A stretch of DNA of 64,000 nucleotides, taken from the NCBI GenBank assembly GCA_029378245.1, contig JARKIF010000028.1:558001-622000 (forward strand), in the 5' to 3' direction. This DNA is from Roridomyces roridus (taxonomy: Eukaryota > Basidiomycota > Agaricomycetes > Agaricales > Mycenaceae). How positions within the stretch are numbered: the first letter of the stretch is position 1; the number at the start of each line of letters is the position of its first letter. This document shows positions 43,777 to 55,973 of the stretch, one piece after another. Under the pieces are notes generated by a model. That model saw only the letters and a program-made list of their open reading frames with translations, had not been told where the DNA came from and made no database searches. Both the position numbers and the translations under genes were made by a program.

Positions 43777-44992
43777 GGTGTTGTTGCAACGAGGAAGGGA
43801 AGCAGGGGATTAGCACCTGCTATTCAGCGGGATATTTATGGAGTGCATGCCATGTGGAGCACGGTGACTTCGGTTTGCTTGGGCTTCCATCTCATGAGAT
43901 GGTTGCGATGGGTCGGAGCTCGTTGCTGAGCGAGAGGATTATGAGGCGGAATGAAAAGGCCCCGGGGAAGATGTCCCTTGGTCCTCGGAGGATGAGCAGT
44001 GCAGCGAGTGCAGATCTCGTCAGGAGCCCTGCGAGACTGTGGGCGCCTGACGAGTTCGTTGGACTCTCAGCGCTCTCAGCGCTCATGCGTACACACTGAA
44101 CGACGCACGCAGGCCGACGCAAGGACGAGTCGACGACAGAAGTAAGAGACGCCGGCCGATTTGACCCGAGATGCATATCAAGACACATCACCTGGTCTCA
44201 AAGCGACTTGTCCTCTTCCACATCGCTCCGTCAGGGTCACAGCTATTTGGGTTCTCGTCATCAAGCTCTCTGTTGGCCCTAAATAAGGTACACCCCATCC
44301 ACCCTCGACGAACGTCACGTGGTGTATTTCCTTTTTAAGAACGAACCGAAAGACTCGACTGCTGTACAATACTGAAAGAGGCTATTGAAAATCCCTTCGA
44401 CCAAAATTGAGATATGCTTCTTAAGAGCCCATAAACAAAAATCTGGAGCATTTGGGACCCTTTGGGTGCTTGAATTCCACGATCATTGACGACAGTACAG
44501 CCATCAATCCAAGTGATCAAATGTGCGTGTCGAGACATCTTTTGGAATTCAAGCCTCAATTGAAGCAAAACACCTCATATTTGTGACTCAAACCAAATCT
44601 AAGAACCAAATCTTGAAATTGGTCGAAGGGTTTGTCCAGAATGCAACGACAAATTATTTTACAGATTTATCTTCGCAGCTCGTCCGAAAAAGGAAATACA
44701 CCACGTGACGTTCGTCGAGGGTGGATGGGGTGTACCTTACCTTGTTCGAAGCGTAGCCACTGTCACGTGATTCTCGCCCCTGGCACATCTTCCAGGCTTC
44801 AATCCTGTCGTTGACCCTGCGATCTTGCTGCTACTGTATCCTCCGAGGTTTTATTCGATCCGCCGGCTGCCGTTGCGCCAAGACAACGCCGAGTCGGCTT
44901 GCATCGGAACACATCTGAGGCTGTGCCGCAGTCCAGCCGCAGTCCGGCGCAGTTGTTTCAGAATGAATTGATGCTCCTCAGCGCATATAAAT
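43777..44992. other. Gene-free stretch with the second 452-bp MITE
   Basis: Contains the SurE promoter side, the MITE at 44286-44737, and CATATAAATATGACG, a TATA motif only a few bases before the start at 44993. No other gene. Confidence 0.5.
44286..44737. mobile_element. MITE, 452 bp, TA duplication (copy 2)
   Basis: The ends are long inverted repeats AGGTACACCCCATCC...CGACGAACGTCACGTGGTGT matching base for base over ~45 bp. TA is duplicated at 44284-44285 and 44738-44739. It has the same length and related interior as the copy at 21631, with diverged ends (GGTAGATG against GGTACACC). Confidence 0.9.
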
Positions 44993-45744
44993 ATGACGTT
45001 GTCCCTGCAGTCGTTCTCTCAATCCACCACCTTACCCCCCATGATCATACCCTACGGCACCCTCTCCCTCACCTTCACGAACCCGAAACACGATCTCATC
45101 GACACGCCGCTCACTGCTCCCGATGGCGAGGTCCACTTCACGCTGAGCACGATGAACGGCATGCTGGGCCGCAAGATCACGACGATCACCTCCACCTCTG
45201 GGCTCGTGGGGACCATCCATTGGCGGGAAAACTCTTTCTCGCTCGATGGAGTGCAAGTGCCGGTGAAGGATCTCAAAACGAAATCTGGGGGCTTACTCAG
45301 TCGGTGAGCGTCAACGTATGTCTTACATTCAATGATTCTCTAACGAGTGATCAGAGAACGTGAATGGAAGTGGAAGAATTGGGGGTATAAACTGAAATAT
45401 CACGATTGGGAGAAGGAGCTTCGGGTATGGCGTTCTTCGATCCGTCCCTATGCATCCGCTGAGACCACCGCAGGCCGTGCCAACACATGAACATGCCGCG
45501 GGGAATGTCAGCTTCTGGCCGTATCGTCCTCTCATCTATAAAGACGGCGACCTCGCGACGATTCAATTCCCGGAAATCATGAAGAACGAAGAGGAGAGAC
45601 TGTTTGCGCTGATGGCGATTTTGTATACGGATATGGAGCGACAGGATGTGCGTTTTCTCTTCTTTGACTTGTCGGCATTGCATTGAACCGACTTTTCGTT
45701 TCTAGAATAACATGATTGCGGGGCATACTGGGGGCAAAGTTTGA
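44993..45744 (+). CDS. DUF6593-type small protein
   Basis: Four exons. It starts MTLSLQSFSQSTTLPPMIIPY and ends NNMIAGHTGGKV. The beta-rich body (GTLSLTFTNP, EVHFTLSTMNGMLGRKITTITS, GLVGTIHWRENSFSLDG, KWKNWGYKLKYHDWEKEL) and the C-terminal helix (ERLFALMAILYTDMERQD) fit the DUF6593 family, which is abundant in mushroom genomes and has a tubby-like beta-barrel appearance. Introns have good signals (GTGAGC...ATCAG; GTATGG...CCGCAG; GTGCGT...TTCTAG). No signal peptide. Function unknown. Confidence 0.8.
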
Positions 45745-46249
45745 TCAAGTAGTTCAACCAAGGCGACCGGTTGTCGACCGAAATCCACCTAATGTACTGA
45801 CAAAACCTGTATACTGACTTGCCGGATCATATATCATCTCATTTGCGCCCGCGCCAAATGAAGTATATTGAATTGATATGTCACTGGCAATTGCACGTCG
45901 CTGCCGCCCAACCTCTTGTGCATCCGAAATTCCACCTCAGGCTACTTTGGAGTTTCCAAGGGACCGCCTCGATGTAGACGTGGCGGAGCGCATTCTACAC
46001 AGTCCAAGTTTCAGTCATTGAATAGTTCAACCTCGATACTCATGTCTACCTTTACATAGCCTGCGTCTCTGCAATCTAACCTCAACTGCAGTTAGATAGC
46101 AGTTCGGGAACGGTTAACTTATGACTGCCAACCGGATTGATCCAAATTGCCAAGACTCACGGCAGAATCTCAGCTGGAGATGATAGGCTGTCTGTCCTTA
46201 TCTGAGGCTGTCCCCACCATCTCACTACTATAAGTAAAGCCATCAAAGG
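45745..46249. other. Intergenic stretch, NLR promoter side
   Basis: No gene. CTATAAGTAAAG lies about 20 bp before the NLR start and may be its TATA element. Confidence 0.45.
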
Positions 46250-49200
46250 ATGCCTCCCCTTTCAAAAATGTCCCACTTGCCCAACGACTCAGAGATTCGG
46301 CTCGGCACCATCATCACCTGTCTTGAACCCGCTGTTGAGATCCTGCAAGAGATCAATCGTACCTTTGAGACGCCGTTTTTGGAGTCGATTTTGAGCACAA
46401 GCCGGTCTTTGATCTCGATCATTTGGGTACGGACCGCAAATATGTACACTGACCACTTTCTGAAACACTCTTCCAGAATGTGAAGAAGAGCAAAGAACAC
46501 TGTCTGAAACTGATGGAAAATATCCATTCTGTGCTTTACGCCATCACCTCACTCCATCTCTCCGCGGATGTCCCTGGAGCCTTGCCCACGGCCACTCTCG
46601 ATCACATTGGGGAGTTCATGAAGTACTTAAGTTATTATTTGAATGTTTTGACTCAAACTTAGACCAGCTTGCGTAGGACCCTGCACCGTGTGCACACATT
46701 TGTTGAAGAACAACAGAAAGGGAACATAGTCAAGCAGTGGTTTCAACAAGGTGAACTCAAACTCCTGTTGAACAACTGCAATACAGGGATGCAACATGCC
46801 TTCAATGTCTTCAAGGCATGCAATTTGCTCATTTCATGGAAGATCTATTGAAAGAACCTTCAGATTGACTCTCATGCTGTGTCCAGTCACGAAATGAGAA
46901 GCACTGCTGACAAAAGGCATCGGGAACTGCTTGACATCCTTGAGAACCTATCAGATATATCATGCTCAGAAAAGCCATCTCTGGTCGGTGTTCAACCTCC
47001 AAGGAATACTGCATGTTGAATCACTGCACAGATCTATCCAAATAATTTGAACGACTCGAATTCAAGGTAGATAGCTCCATCTGTGGATACCATCCCACTG
47101 ATGTCTTTCAAGTTACAATTCAATCTCGATCCTACCCGCGAGGACCAACATATTCAGAGGACGCAATTCAGAACTGCAGGACATTGTTCGGATGCTGGTT
47201 CAAAAACCTGCTTGCATTGCAATTTTAGGCCCAGGTGGAATGGGAAAGACAACACTAGCTAAAGCCACTTTGCATGATCCAGCTGTGGTGGAATTGTATG
47301 GCCACCGGTGGTTTGTTCCTTGTGAATCTGCCGCCACAGATGCTGCCTTGGCATCTCTCATTGCGACACATCTGGGGCTCAAAGTAGCAAAAAACCCAAT
47401 CAAAGCTGTACTGCAAGACCTCGCACAGAAGCCAAAATGCCTTCTCATTCTGGATAATTTGGAAAATGCATGGGACCCGGTTCCGTCCCGTGGTGCTGTT
47501 GAGGACTTTCTTGCACTTCTGACAAGTATAGATCAACTTTCATTAATCGTAAGTGCTGGCATTTTGGCGGGAAATTTTGGTTGAATACCAATCAAATAGA
47601 TTACAATGCGAGGTGCAGAAAGACCTACCAAGGTTCGCTGGACTAGACCATTTCTCCCACCTCTTGGGCCACTCTCGGATCATGCAGCTCTACAACTGTT
47701 CACGGACATTGCCGATGACATCCACGACCCAAATGAAGTTAATCAACTCCTCCAGGTGACGGACAATTTGCCTCTTGCGGTTGATCTTGTCGCACATCTG
47801 GTGGATTCCGTCGGATGCTCCGATGCATTGTGTCGATGGAAAACAGCGCGAACTACCTCCGTTTCCAGAGGATATGACAGGAGATCCAACCTGGACATCT
47901 CCATCAATATTTCTCTCACTAGTCCTCGAATCATTTCGGTGCTTGGTGCCTTGGATTTGCTGAAACTACTATCCATTCTTCCCGATGGACTTGACGGAAA
48001 CCAACTGCAGCAGATGGGGTTTCCCCACAATGTATTGGCATGCCGAGCCGTGCTAATAAGCACCTCACTTGCCTTTGTGGATGAAGCTCTGCGAATCAGG
48101 GTGTTGGTTCCAATTCAAGAACACTTGCAGCATTTTCATCCAGTTGGGATACCACTATTGAGACCAGTCCAGCGATCACTCTTTCATGGCCTGATAGATC
48201 TATATACAAAATACCGGGGCTCACAGGATGCGAAAGGGATTGGACGGGAAATTCAGCGGAATGCACGCAATTTGAAACACCTTGCATTGCTGGGATTGAA
48301 TCCGGAGAATCCAGATTTGCAACATCACATTCAATTCACGCTTTCTTGCATCCAATATTTGGCGATGCCGAGATATGAGCGATCCAAAATAATGGAGCAG
48401 GTTTCGGAGGTGTTGTCTGCGCATCCCAATTCCAAGCTTCAAGTGCAGTATGTCATCCAGGAATTGTCATTCAGATCAAATCTGGCTCCCCCACCTGTAT
48501 CTCTGATTCATGGAGCCCTGGAAGAACTACAGTATCTCAATGATCCCAAACTAGCAAGTATGTTCTTCTTCTTCACAATTTAGACTGCATCACTCAAAAT
48601 TCACCAGGCACGCTGTACTACACAATAGCGAGCTATCATTGCAGAAACAACCAGGATAATTTCAAGGAAGCAATCATCTGGTGTCAAAGGGCTGCAGTGA
48701 CCGCCAAGGAAGCAGGAGAGATAAATGAATGGGCAGATGCTTTGTGCTTGATTGCAAACATCAATTGGCACCGTTGTGAATATGCTGCAGGCAACATCTC
48801 CTCCAAGGAGGCCCAAAGACTTGCAAAAATATCTGGACATCTGAATGTGGAGGCGGAATCACTCATTGAATCAGCCCAGTGTTCTCTGGGTCTTGGCAAC
48901 TATACTCAAGCTGTTTCTCAGGTCCAGAGAGCTAGGCAGCTTCTGCTATTATGCGGATCAGATGGGGCCCTTTATCTCAGCAGCTTGATGATAGAGGGCG
49001 AAATATATTGGTTGAAATCAGAATATGTTCAAGCAAAGGCCATTTTTACAAAGGTCACTCTGGACACGACTCAACAGGCTTATCATGCTGATGTGGCCCT
49101 GATTATGGCGGAAATTGATGTTGAGATGGGGAACGGGGAGTCTGATGTTGAAATGAACCTTGCTGTTGCCCAGGCATATTTCAAGGATGTGGGATTCTCA

Positions 49201-49785
49201 CTTGGAATGCATCATTCTCGGGCAACTACTGCAGCCCTACAGCTTCGAGAACATGAATTTACCGAAGCTAGGGTGGGACTTGAAGCATGTATGCAGGTTT
49301 CATGGTTGCAACATATGGAACTTTTGCTTTACGCGGTTGAGAGATTGGGCGACACGCAGCGATGGGACTCCGTTGATTTTACATGGGCTTCCAGATACAC
49401 TGTTATATATCTGGTCCTCTCCAACAAACACCAAAGCAAGTTGAACTTGCACAAAGCACTTCGCCGCATGGGAGATGTGCTTCTTGCCCACGGCGATGAG
49501 GCAGATGCGGAAACTTTGTTTCATGTAGCCCTGGAGGGTTTCACCCTCATGGATGTGCACCAAAGCAGAGCAGAATGCATGGTTCGTCTGGGCGATTTGG
49601 CTGTAAAGGCTGGTAATATGAGGAGAGCCGAGTCCTTTTGGAAGGATGCCGAGATTCTCTTCGAAAGATCATCCCAGTCTGCTGCTGTAACGGAAGTCCG
49701 GACGAAACTGGCACGCCTGGATCCGGAACTGGACAAAGTCCCATTCATTGTACACACGCATGCGAATCAAGTTGAGGCTGCATAG
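46250..49785 (+). CDS. NLR-like protein: helical N-terminal domain, NB-ARC, TPR-like repeats
   Basis: Starts MPPLSKMSHLPNDSE. The N-terminal ~170 residues form amphipathic helices (AVEILQEINRTFETPFLESIL; NVKKSKEHCLKLMENIHSVLYAI; HRVHTFVEEQQKGNIVKQWF), resembling the four-helix bundle cell-death domains of fungal NLRs. A linker (ISILPARTNIFRGRNSELQDIV) leads to NB-ARC: Walker A GPGGMGKTT, Walker B CLLILDNLENAWDP, sensor IITMRGAERPTKVRWTRP, and LPLAVDLVAHL. The C-terminus (after 48600) is a string of TPR-like helical pairs ending ANQVEAA. Such proteins act as intracellular receptors in heterokaryon incompatibility or immunity. An intron at 46816-46863 appears to have a GC-AG border. All key nucleotide-binding motifs are intact. 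Confidence 0.85.
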
Positions 49786-50223
49786 CCGAACAAGCACAGT
49801 TCACCCGCAGAACCACCACATTTTCGAGAGATTCCATTCTATTCTCAAAACAGGTACAGTATAGTCGGATAGAAATAGAGATATAGGTAGACAGTAACGA
49901 AATACACAGAGTGCAAAGGAATGTGTTAGCTAGGGCGCACGCGCCGAGATAGCCAAGGTAAGCATGGTGATAGACAAAATTGAAAGGGATAACGAAAACG
50001 ACGCGAGTGTCCAAAGCAAAGAGCGTGTCGGGGAGGTGTCCGGGTAGCGAAGATAGCAGGATGAACAAGCCAGAACTGAGCGCGAGTCGAGTCGCGGAGG
50101 GCGGTTTTAGATGGGTAGCCAGATCACAAGACTGCAGAAACTGATTAGAAGGCAACTGGGGTGCTGTATCGCATAAAGGACGTACCGAGAAAGTCTCAGT
50201 GGATGGAGTGCGCGCTGCTCAAA
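49786..50223. other. Intergenic stretch between convergent genes
   Basis: No gene beyond an antisense frame (49745-50155) that overlaps the NLR end and has no family feature. Confidence 0.5.
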
Positions 50224-50513
50224 TCAGAGGCACGCATACAACCGGCACGCGCGAGCTTCCGCGGTTTCCTGCATTGTCTGTGATCAGGGCTCGTGCGGCG
50301 ATATGAGGAGGGTCACTTACGGGCTCTGGGACGGGCGCGGGAGCAGGAGCACGGGCGAAAACATTGACGCTGTCGGGGTTGGGAGCCGCGATGGGCGCAG
50401 CAGAGACCGCGAGCGCGACTGAGAACAGGAATTCTGTTAGCACGAGGAGCCGTCTAGATGTTGGGTGGCGTACAGCACGAGACGATGGCCGCTACGAGGA
50501 ATTTGCACTGCAT
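50224..50513 (-). CDS. Small secreted protein, cysteine-bearing C-terminus
   Basis: Three small exons give about 62 residues. MQCKFLVAAIVSC joins VALAVSAAPIAAPNPDSVNVFARAPAPAPVPEP after a 5' intron, then ETAEARACRLYACL. A signal peptide with an AAP-like cleavage site is clear. The mature part is alanine/proline-rich with alternating acidic residues. It ends in a short two-cysteine tail, RACRLYACL. The second intron (GTAAGT...ATGCAG) is well formed. It could be an effector-like or processed secreted peptide. No family is recognised. Confidence 0.6.
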
Positions 50514-51237
50514 GGCTGGGTTGGTAGGCGGCGGATGGAAGTGCGGGCGGAGATGGTACTACTGCTCAAGTCGGGGACGACGGTGACACAGAGTGCATAG
50601 AGACTCCTGGATGCTTAAATCCTGTCATGAAGGAGACAACGGGGAGTCCAGATTGGGACGACAGTTTGTTTCGCAAGAGAGGGACGACCAAGGGAGTGCC
50701 GGGATGGGAACAAGGTCCAGGGTCTTGATCTCGAAGAGAACCTAAAGCCTAGGCGAGAACAAGGGCAGGTACGCATATGTTCGTGATCCGGAGGATTGCA
50801 AGACCGCGGTGGTGTTATAGTCCTACCACATACCACACGACTAAGACGAAGCGAGTCCGGACCACTCCGGCTCCTCTTCCAGTTCCAAGCGGCCTCTGCG
50901 TCGTGTTCCCTTCATGTTCTCGTCGACTAGCCCAGAGTAAGCCAAGAGCAGGCATGTGAAGAAGCCCGGGGAATAGTGGTGCCGGTGGCGGCTGAGGACA
51001 AGGCTACATCCGCTTTTGGATGAAGACGTCACTACGGCCGCCGGCGGCCCTGAGTCTGAAAGTACATTCCGGCGTCGACGGCGAGATAGCAGCTGGTTCC
51101 GGAGTGAGATGAGGCAGGCGCAGAACAGTGGAGTCCATTGCAAAAGAGTGAAGCTTCGTCTGGATGATGTGGCGGAGGACAAGCCGGGCCCACGTGTGAT
51201 CGTCATCATGGTGGGATTTGTTTGGTCGTGGTCACCA
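50514..51237. other. Gene-free stretch
   Basis: No gene recognised; open frames on both strands overlap and lack splice or family signals. Confidence 0.45.
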
Positions 51238-51693
51238 CAAGGGGGTACCATGATAAGAAATTTCCTATTAAAGGGGGGAGGGGGTGGTCCCTTGGATGGC
51301 TGAAAAAAAAGTTTTGTACCAACTTTTGGTAGAGCAGTAGAATGGCTCTCCTGGCAAGAACTGGTGCAGAAACAGAATTTTAGGCAATTTTCCGTTCCAC
51401 CAGCCAGAAAGGTCACGTGATTATATGATCACGTGCTGACGTGATGTGGTGGGACATCATCAGATATATGTTGCTCGATAATGGGTGTTTCTTGCTTCTG
51501 AAGTCAATTGGAGGACACAGGAATAGTTCTGCACCCTACACCAGCCAACGGCAGGCAAAAATCACTAAAATCACCACGATAGGGGCTTCCCAAAAAGGAA
51601 ATTTCCTCTTTGGGAGGGGGGGAGGGTAGGCCAATCTGCCCGAGAAAAAAAATTCGGGGTGTAGTACGGCTCGCTTATCGTGGTACCCCCTTG
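51238..51693. mobile_element. hAT-like MITE, CAAGGGG family, 456 bp
   Basis: The ends CAAGGGGGTACCATGATAAG and its inverted match (one mismatch) are flanked by the exact 8-bp duplication GGTCACCA (51230-51237 and 51694-51701). Inner blocks GAAATTTCCT...GGGGGGAG are also inverted between the two halves. Non-coding. Confidence 0.9.
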
Positions 51694-51701
51694 GGTCACC
51701 A

Positions 51702-53410
51702 CGTGCTCATCTGCCCACGTTGGACTACTAGGTACTCCACACATCCAGGAGCTCCTGGACCTCAGCCTGAGCTTCGTCCGTCTCCGGTGCGATATCCGTG
51801 CATGCGCTCTCGTCAATCGCTCCGAGTCTTGGGTTGGTCTTGGGCGCTGCAGTTCATATTCCTGCCCAGTCGCCACTCTTTTCAACATTCATCCATCAAT
51901 CTCCATCTCAATACAAGGCACTATTATCCATTTCGGAGGCTGCCCCTCATCTTGCCGCTGGGAATCGTCAATGGGCCGTGACCTCAGACCAAGATAGGTA
52001 CAGAGTCGCTTGCTTTACCACATCACGAAATGTGGAGATTCGTTGCCGAGCATTGCAACGATCAGAATGCGACCAAAATGCCCGGCATGACCAAAATCAT
52101 GCCGTCCGCTCATCCGGCCTTGCAATTAACCTCGGATGCCGAAAAGCTTGGCAGAAGCCGTAGATTGGGCACATTGGCAGGCCATTGCAATGCCTTGCAA
52201 ACCTTTCTGTACCAGAGTGTACCAGGCATTCATTCCTTATTCCACCTGTATTACCCTTTTGGATTTCTCAATTATCTCATGAATCATGCATGCTTGACAC
52301 AATACGAAGAATGGCAGAAAAATATATATTATTATCTGAAGTACACAATGAAGCAGATGGAATAGCCTAAGAGAATGATGGGGAGTGCCGGAGGGAGGGG
52401 AGAGGGACCACTGAGAACTTGGAGCACCAAATGGAGAAATTGTCGACTCTTGCAGCTTCTTGATGCAGGTTTCCATGAAGACCCGATGACGACAACGAAC
52501 ACGAAGACTGGAGAGGACGGGACTTGCAAGGACCGGGCAGTCCGGGAAGAGCAACAAGCGGTACATACGGCTGATGGCCATGCAGAGGTCTTGGAATTGC
52601 AGAATACGCCACGACGACCTTCGGTCTTGCAGGTTACGGGAGCCTTGATAGCTTGAGGCAAGCTTGAAGAGGGCGTGGCTTCGGCAGGAGGACTTGAGCT
52701 GAGGGCGAGGGTGGTTGGGGGAGGCTCTACGCAGGGGAGTGCATGGGGTATGGTGGTGGACAGGAAGCAAGAGGCGATGGTTTGCGGCCGTTGCCTGATG
52801 AATCTTGATATAGACACATCAGTGATCATAATCACGCCGTGGATGCCCGATCCAATTGACTTGGTGACCGGCACGACTCGGTACACCGCGTAATACCCCA
52901 CTCCACGCTACGGGGCAGCTCCAAGGCAGCTCACCTCCAATGCTCATACTACTCCTGGTGTGGACAGCGCAGATTTCTTCAGGAAGAATGATTGACGGTC
53001 ACTCGCGTATACTATGTAGTCCGCATCCAAAGGCACATTCATTCTGGCATGGTTCGCAGTAATATGCAATTGACTGGCAAGCAGTGGCAAGCCTGCCGAT
53101 ATATGAGAATCATGCCAGGCACTTCTGAGGGCATTGCAATGGCAACGGCAGCGTTCCGATCGTATTGGAATGCACCATCACGATGTTACGTTTCAGCCGG
53201 TATCAGCAAGATTTCCCCGATTTGCTGATGGCCAGGACTCCTCGCTTCCGCTTTCTCGCCCTTCTTATTCACTCACCTGCTACGAAATATCCATCATATC
53301 ATCTTGGCTCGCCCGGATGTCAAATTCTAGCTGTTCCCCCTGATCCGTGTATGAGAAAGAGACTTGCCGCCCACGTGTTCTCGATCATCCCGCTCTTCCT
53401 CTCTCCCGGC
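51702..53410. other. Gene-free stretch before the MYND gene
   Basis: Minus-strand open frames at about 52237-52901 compete in two registers; one has many cysteines (GVFCNSKTSAWPSAVCTACC) but no start or family support. The rest shows short CATTGCAATG palindromes (52185, 53132). Confidence 0.45.
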
Positions 53411-55529
53411 ATGCACGGTAGTCTCCACATCCGCAATCTGGAGCGGATTCCGTTCTCCATCCGGGTGAGTATCATACTCCCCACGGTATGTATCTGACTT
53501 GAGGCAAGCGCGTCGTCTCAGCCGCGGTGGGGCCGACGAGGACGCCTAGCGCGGTAAAGCGTGCTCGGGATCTCATGGATGACTCCAAGCTCTCGGAAGA
53601 TCAAAAAATGGCCTTCTTGCCCATCTTTTATGCGAATCTCGACCCCGACAAGGTACCCGCTGCACCGCTGGTTGATCAACTCGCTCGTCATCCGACGGCC
53701 GTCGATGATATCCGCTGCGCGGTCGTATCTCTAGATGCCGTCTTCAGCATGCGGCTCAACGGCGATCTCGGCGTGTTCCTTTGGCCTCGTGTTGCCGCCT
53801 GGATTGACTTCGTTGATCTTCATCGGAAAGTCCTGCCGGATATGATTTGCAGTTCGCTCCCAGCAGAGACGGCTTTCTACACGGACATCATGGCCTTCTG
53901 CGGTCCTTTCCACGACGACCCACGGACTTACGCAATTATGTCCTCCTCGCCACGTTTCTGGACCTGGGTGATCAAGACGCTCGCCTTTCTCCCTATATCA
54001 CCGACCAATACTTGCGCGCCCTCATGCTGAATGACATTGGAGGTTTTCTTGCCGACTCTGATGTGCGCTCACACCCGGAGCGACTGGAGGAAATGATCGA
54101 CGCAGCCGGTGGCTCAATGGACGACTTTGCCCCCCTCATTCTGGGGTATCTTCGCGGTTGTACTCAACAACAGTCTCCGGATCCTGACTTGCCTCTCGAC
54201 TACGTCCACCACGTTCTCACCTTCATCAAACACGCCGACGCCTTTCCGGTCGACTGCGAGCACGAATGGATGACCATCCCTGTCGGGTCCTTCGGTCGCG
54301 CTCTGTACGAGGCCGATTTTGCTGAGGAGCTCGTCAGCGCCGTCCTCCTCTTCTGCGATGGTGACAAACCACACGACGACGCGCAGTACGCAATCGACGG
54401 GTGCATGAAGCTGATGTACCGGATGGTTTTCATGTCCTCGCCAGCATTTTGGGCTGAGTTCCTCGAAAGGGGATTCCTGCGGGCTCTCGTGCTCATCACA
54501 CTCAAGTGCGAGACCCACGGCTGGCGGCTCAACCATTACGTACGCTTTTTCCTGCAAGTTCAACTTCCTCCTGCCCTGGTGTACTACTACATAGTGGGCA
54601 CACTCGAGGAGTCTCTCGAGAAGGTTCGCGGCCTTATTTCTGGCGACGATTTCAAGCGCTGCGCGGTATACGCACAATGGCAACACTTTTTGGCCCATGC
54701 ACAGGAGCGGTTGGATGCTCACGATGAATTCGCTTTCAGGACGGTCGCGTACAAGACATGCGATAACCTGCGGGTACGTGACCTCGAATTTTTCTTTCAA
54801 TCGGTCTCAATCTATTCCAGTGTGGCAGTATCGAATACACGGAATGCATCGCCGGGCGTTGTTCAGGCTGCCAGGCATTCTATTACTGTTCCCGCAGGTG
54901 CCAAAAAGTCGATTGGAAAGCGGGGCATCGAACCTTCTGTGACTCCCATCAAAGGCTTTTACTCAGTGCGTCCCGCGCATGAAATATGGTTGCGATTGAT
55001 TGGATTTCCAGCCCAAAAAGAACAGCGATTATTGTTCGTGGAGCGCTCGTTCCTGCGATACCTGGTTCATCGCAAATACCTCAACGAGCGCCGGTCGATA
55101 TTGGCTCAGCAGGTCACCATCCTTGCAGCGCAGACTGTCGGCGAGCGGGGGGCGCCACCCGTCCTCTTCACTTTGTTCGACTTTCAAAAGTCCCCGCCGC
55201 TCATCACGGTGTACATAGCGGATGTGGGACTCGAAGGCCTCAAGGGCCTCGAACTCAAGGAACCCGATGGCACGCCGAGCCCCGAGTGGGAAGATCTCGT
55301 CGAACGCGCGCGGCGGAGCCAAGGGCGCATGCAGTTGCATGGTGTCCGTATTTTGGAGAGTCCACCGCATGTGTGGGTCATTCCTTTAAGATCGGAAAGT
55401 GCGGAGGGCTATGAGCGTTTGCTGGATTTGGCAGGTCGGGTGCGCGCGGGTGAAGTCGAGGAGACGGGGGTTCCGGAGGAAATTGAGGGTATTCTGGGGA
55501 GTTTAGGGAATGTTGTTGAGGTGCACTAG
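53411..55529 (+). CDS. MYND-type zinc-finger protein with an apparent frameshift
   Basis: Starts MHGSLHIRNLERIPFSIR, then an intron (GTGAGT...GGCAAG) into RVVSAAVGPTRTP. The long helical middle (e.g. LEEMIDAAGGSMDDFAPLILGYLRG) is typical of agaricomycete MYND proteins. The MYND finger, exposed only after splicing an intron ending CTATTCCAG, reads CGSIEYTECIAGRCSGCQAF followed by YYCSRRCQKVDWKAGHRTFC, with all seven Cys and the His. The C-terminus continues LLFVERSFLRYLVHRKY... to VVEVH. Near 53990 the frame changes without a usable intron (LAFLP in one frame, YITDQYLRAL in the next), as if one base were lost. MYND fingers bind proline-rich peptides. The gene may be recently broken or carry a sequencing error. 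Confidence 0.75.
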
Positions 55530-55973
55530 ATGGGAGTGGGATCTTCAGTGATTTCGTCTCTTTCATCCATCCAGGGAGCATGATATCAATCCCCCATTAG
55601 AGCTTCCAACCGTATTTGTATACTATTTAGCCAAAATGCTGGACAAACAATGGGCGGGCCATGATATCAGGCGTGCAAAATTGGGGAGTCTCGAATGCCG
55701 TCGTTCGACTTCCTTCCTGAAAACTACTGTTGCACGCTGAATCGTTACTGCCCTCTTTAGAGACCAAGTAGATTTGAACAGAGGTTGTCACGTCAACGTC
55801 TTCTCACAGACACACAGTCCTCCCTTGGCAATATCAACCGGTTCCCGGTTCCACTCAGCTTCCTATGGCCATGTTCACTGACCAATTACGACGGCCTGCA
55901 AATCAGCGACGGGAACTTTTAGAATGTCTCTAGCTGCAGCGCGTGATGAGAAAAAGATGAAATTTGACCCGAG
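55530..55973. other. Intergenic stretch between convergent genes
   Basis: No gene or repeat recognised. Confidence 0.5.

Noticed and set aside
50224..50513. Small secreted gene as a lipopeptide pheromone precursor
   Set aside because: Basidiomycete pheromones need a C-terminal CaaX box without a signal peptide; here a signal peptide is present and the Cys is not four residues from the end.
52237..52901. Minus-strand gene with many cysteines
   Set aside because: Two competing frames, no convincing start or splice pattern, and no recognised family.
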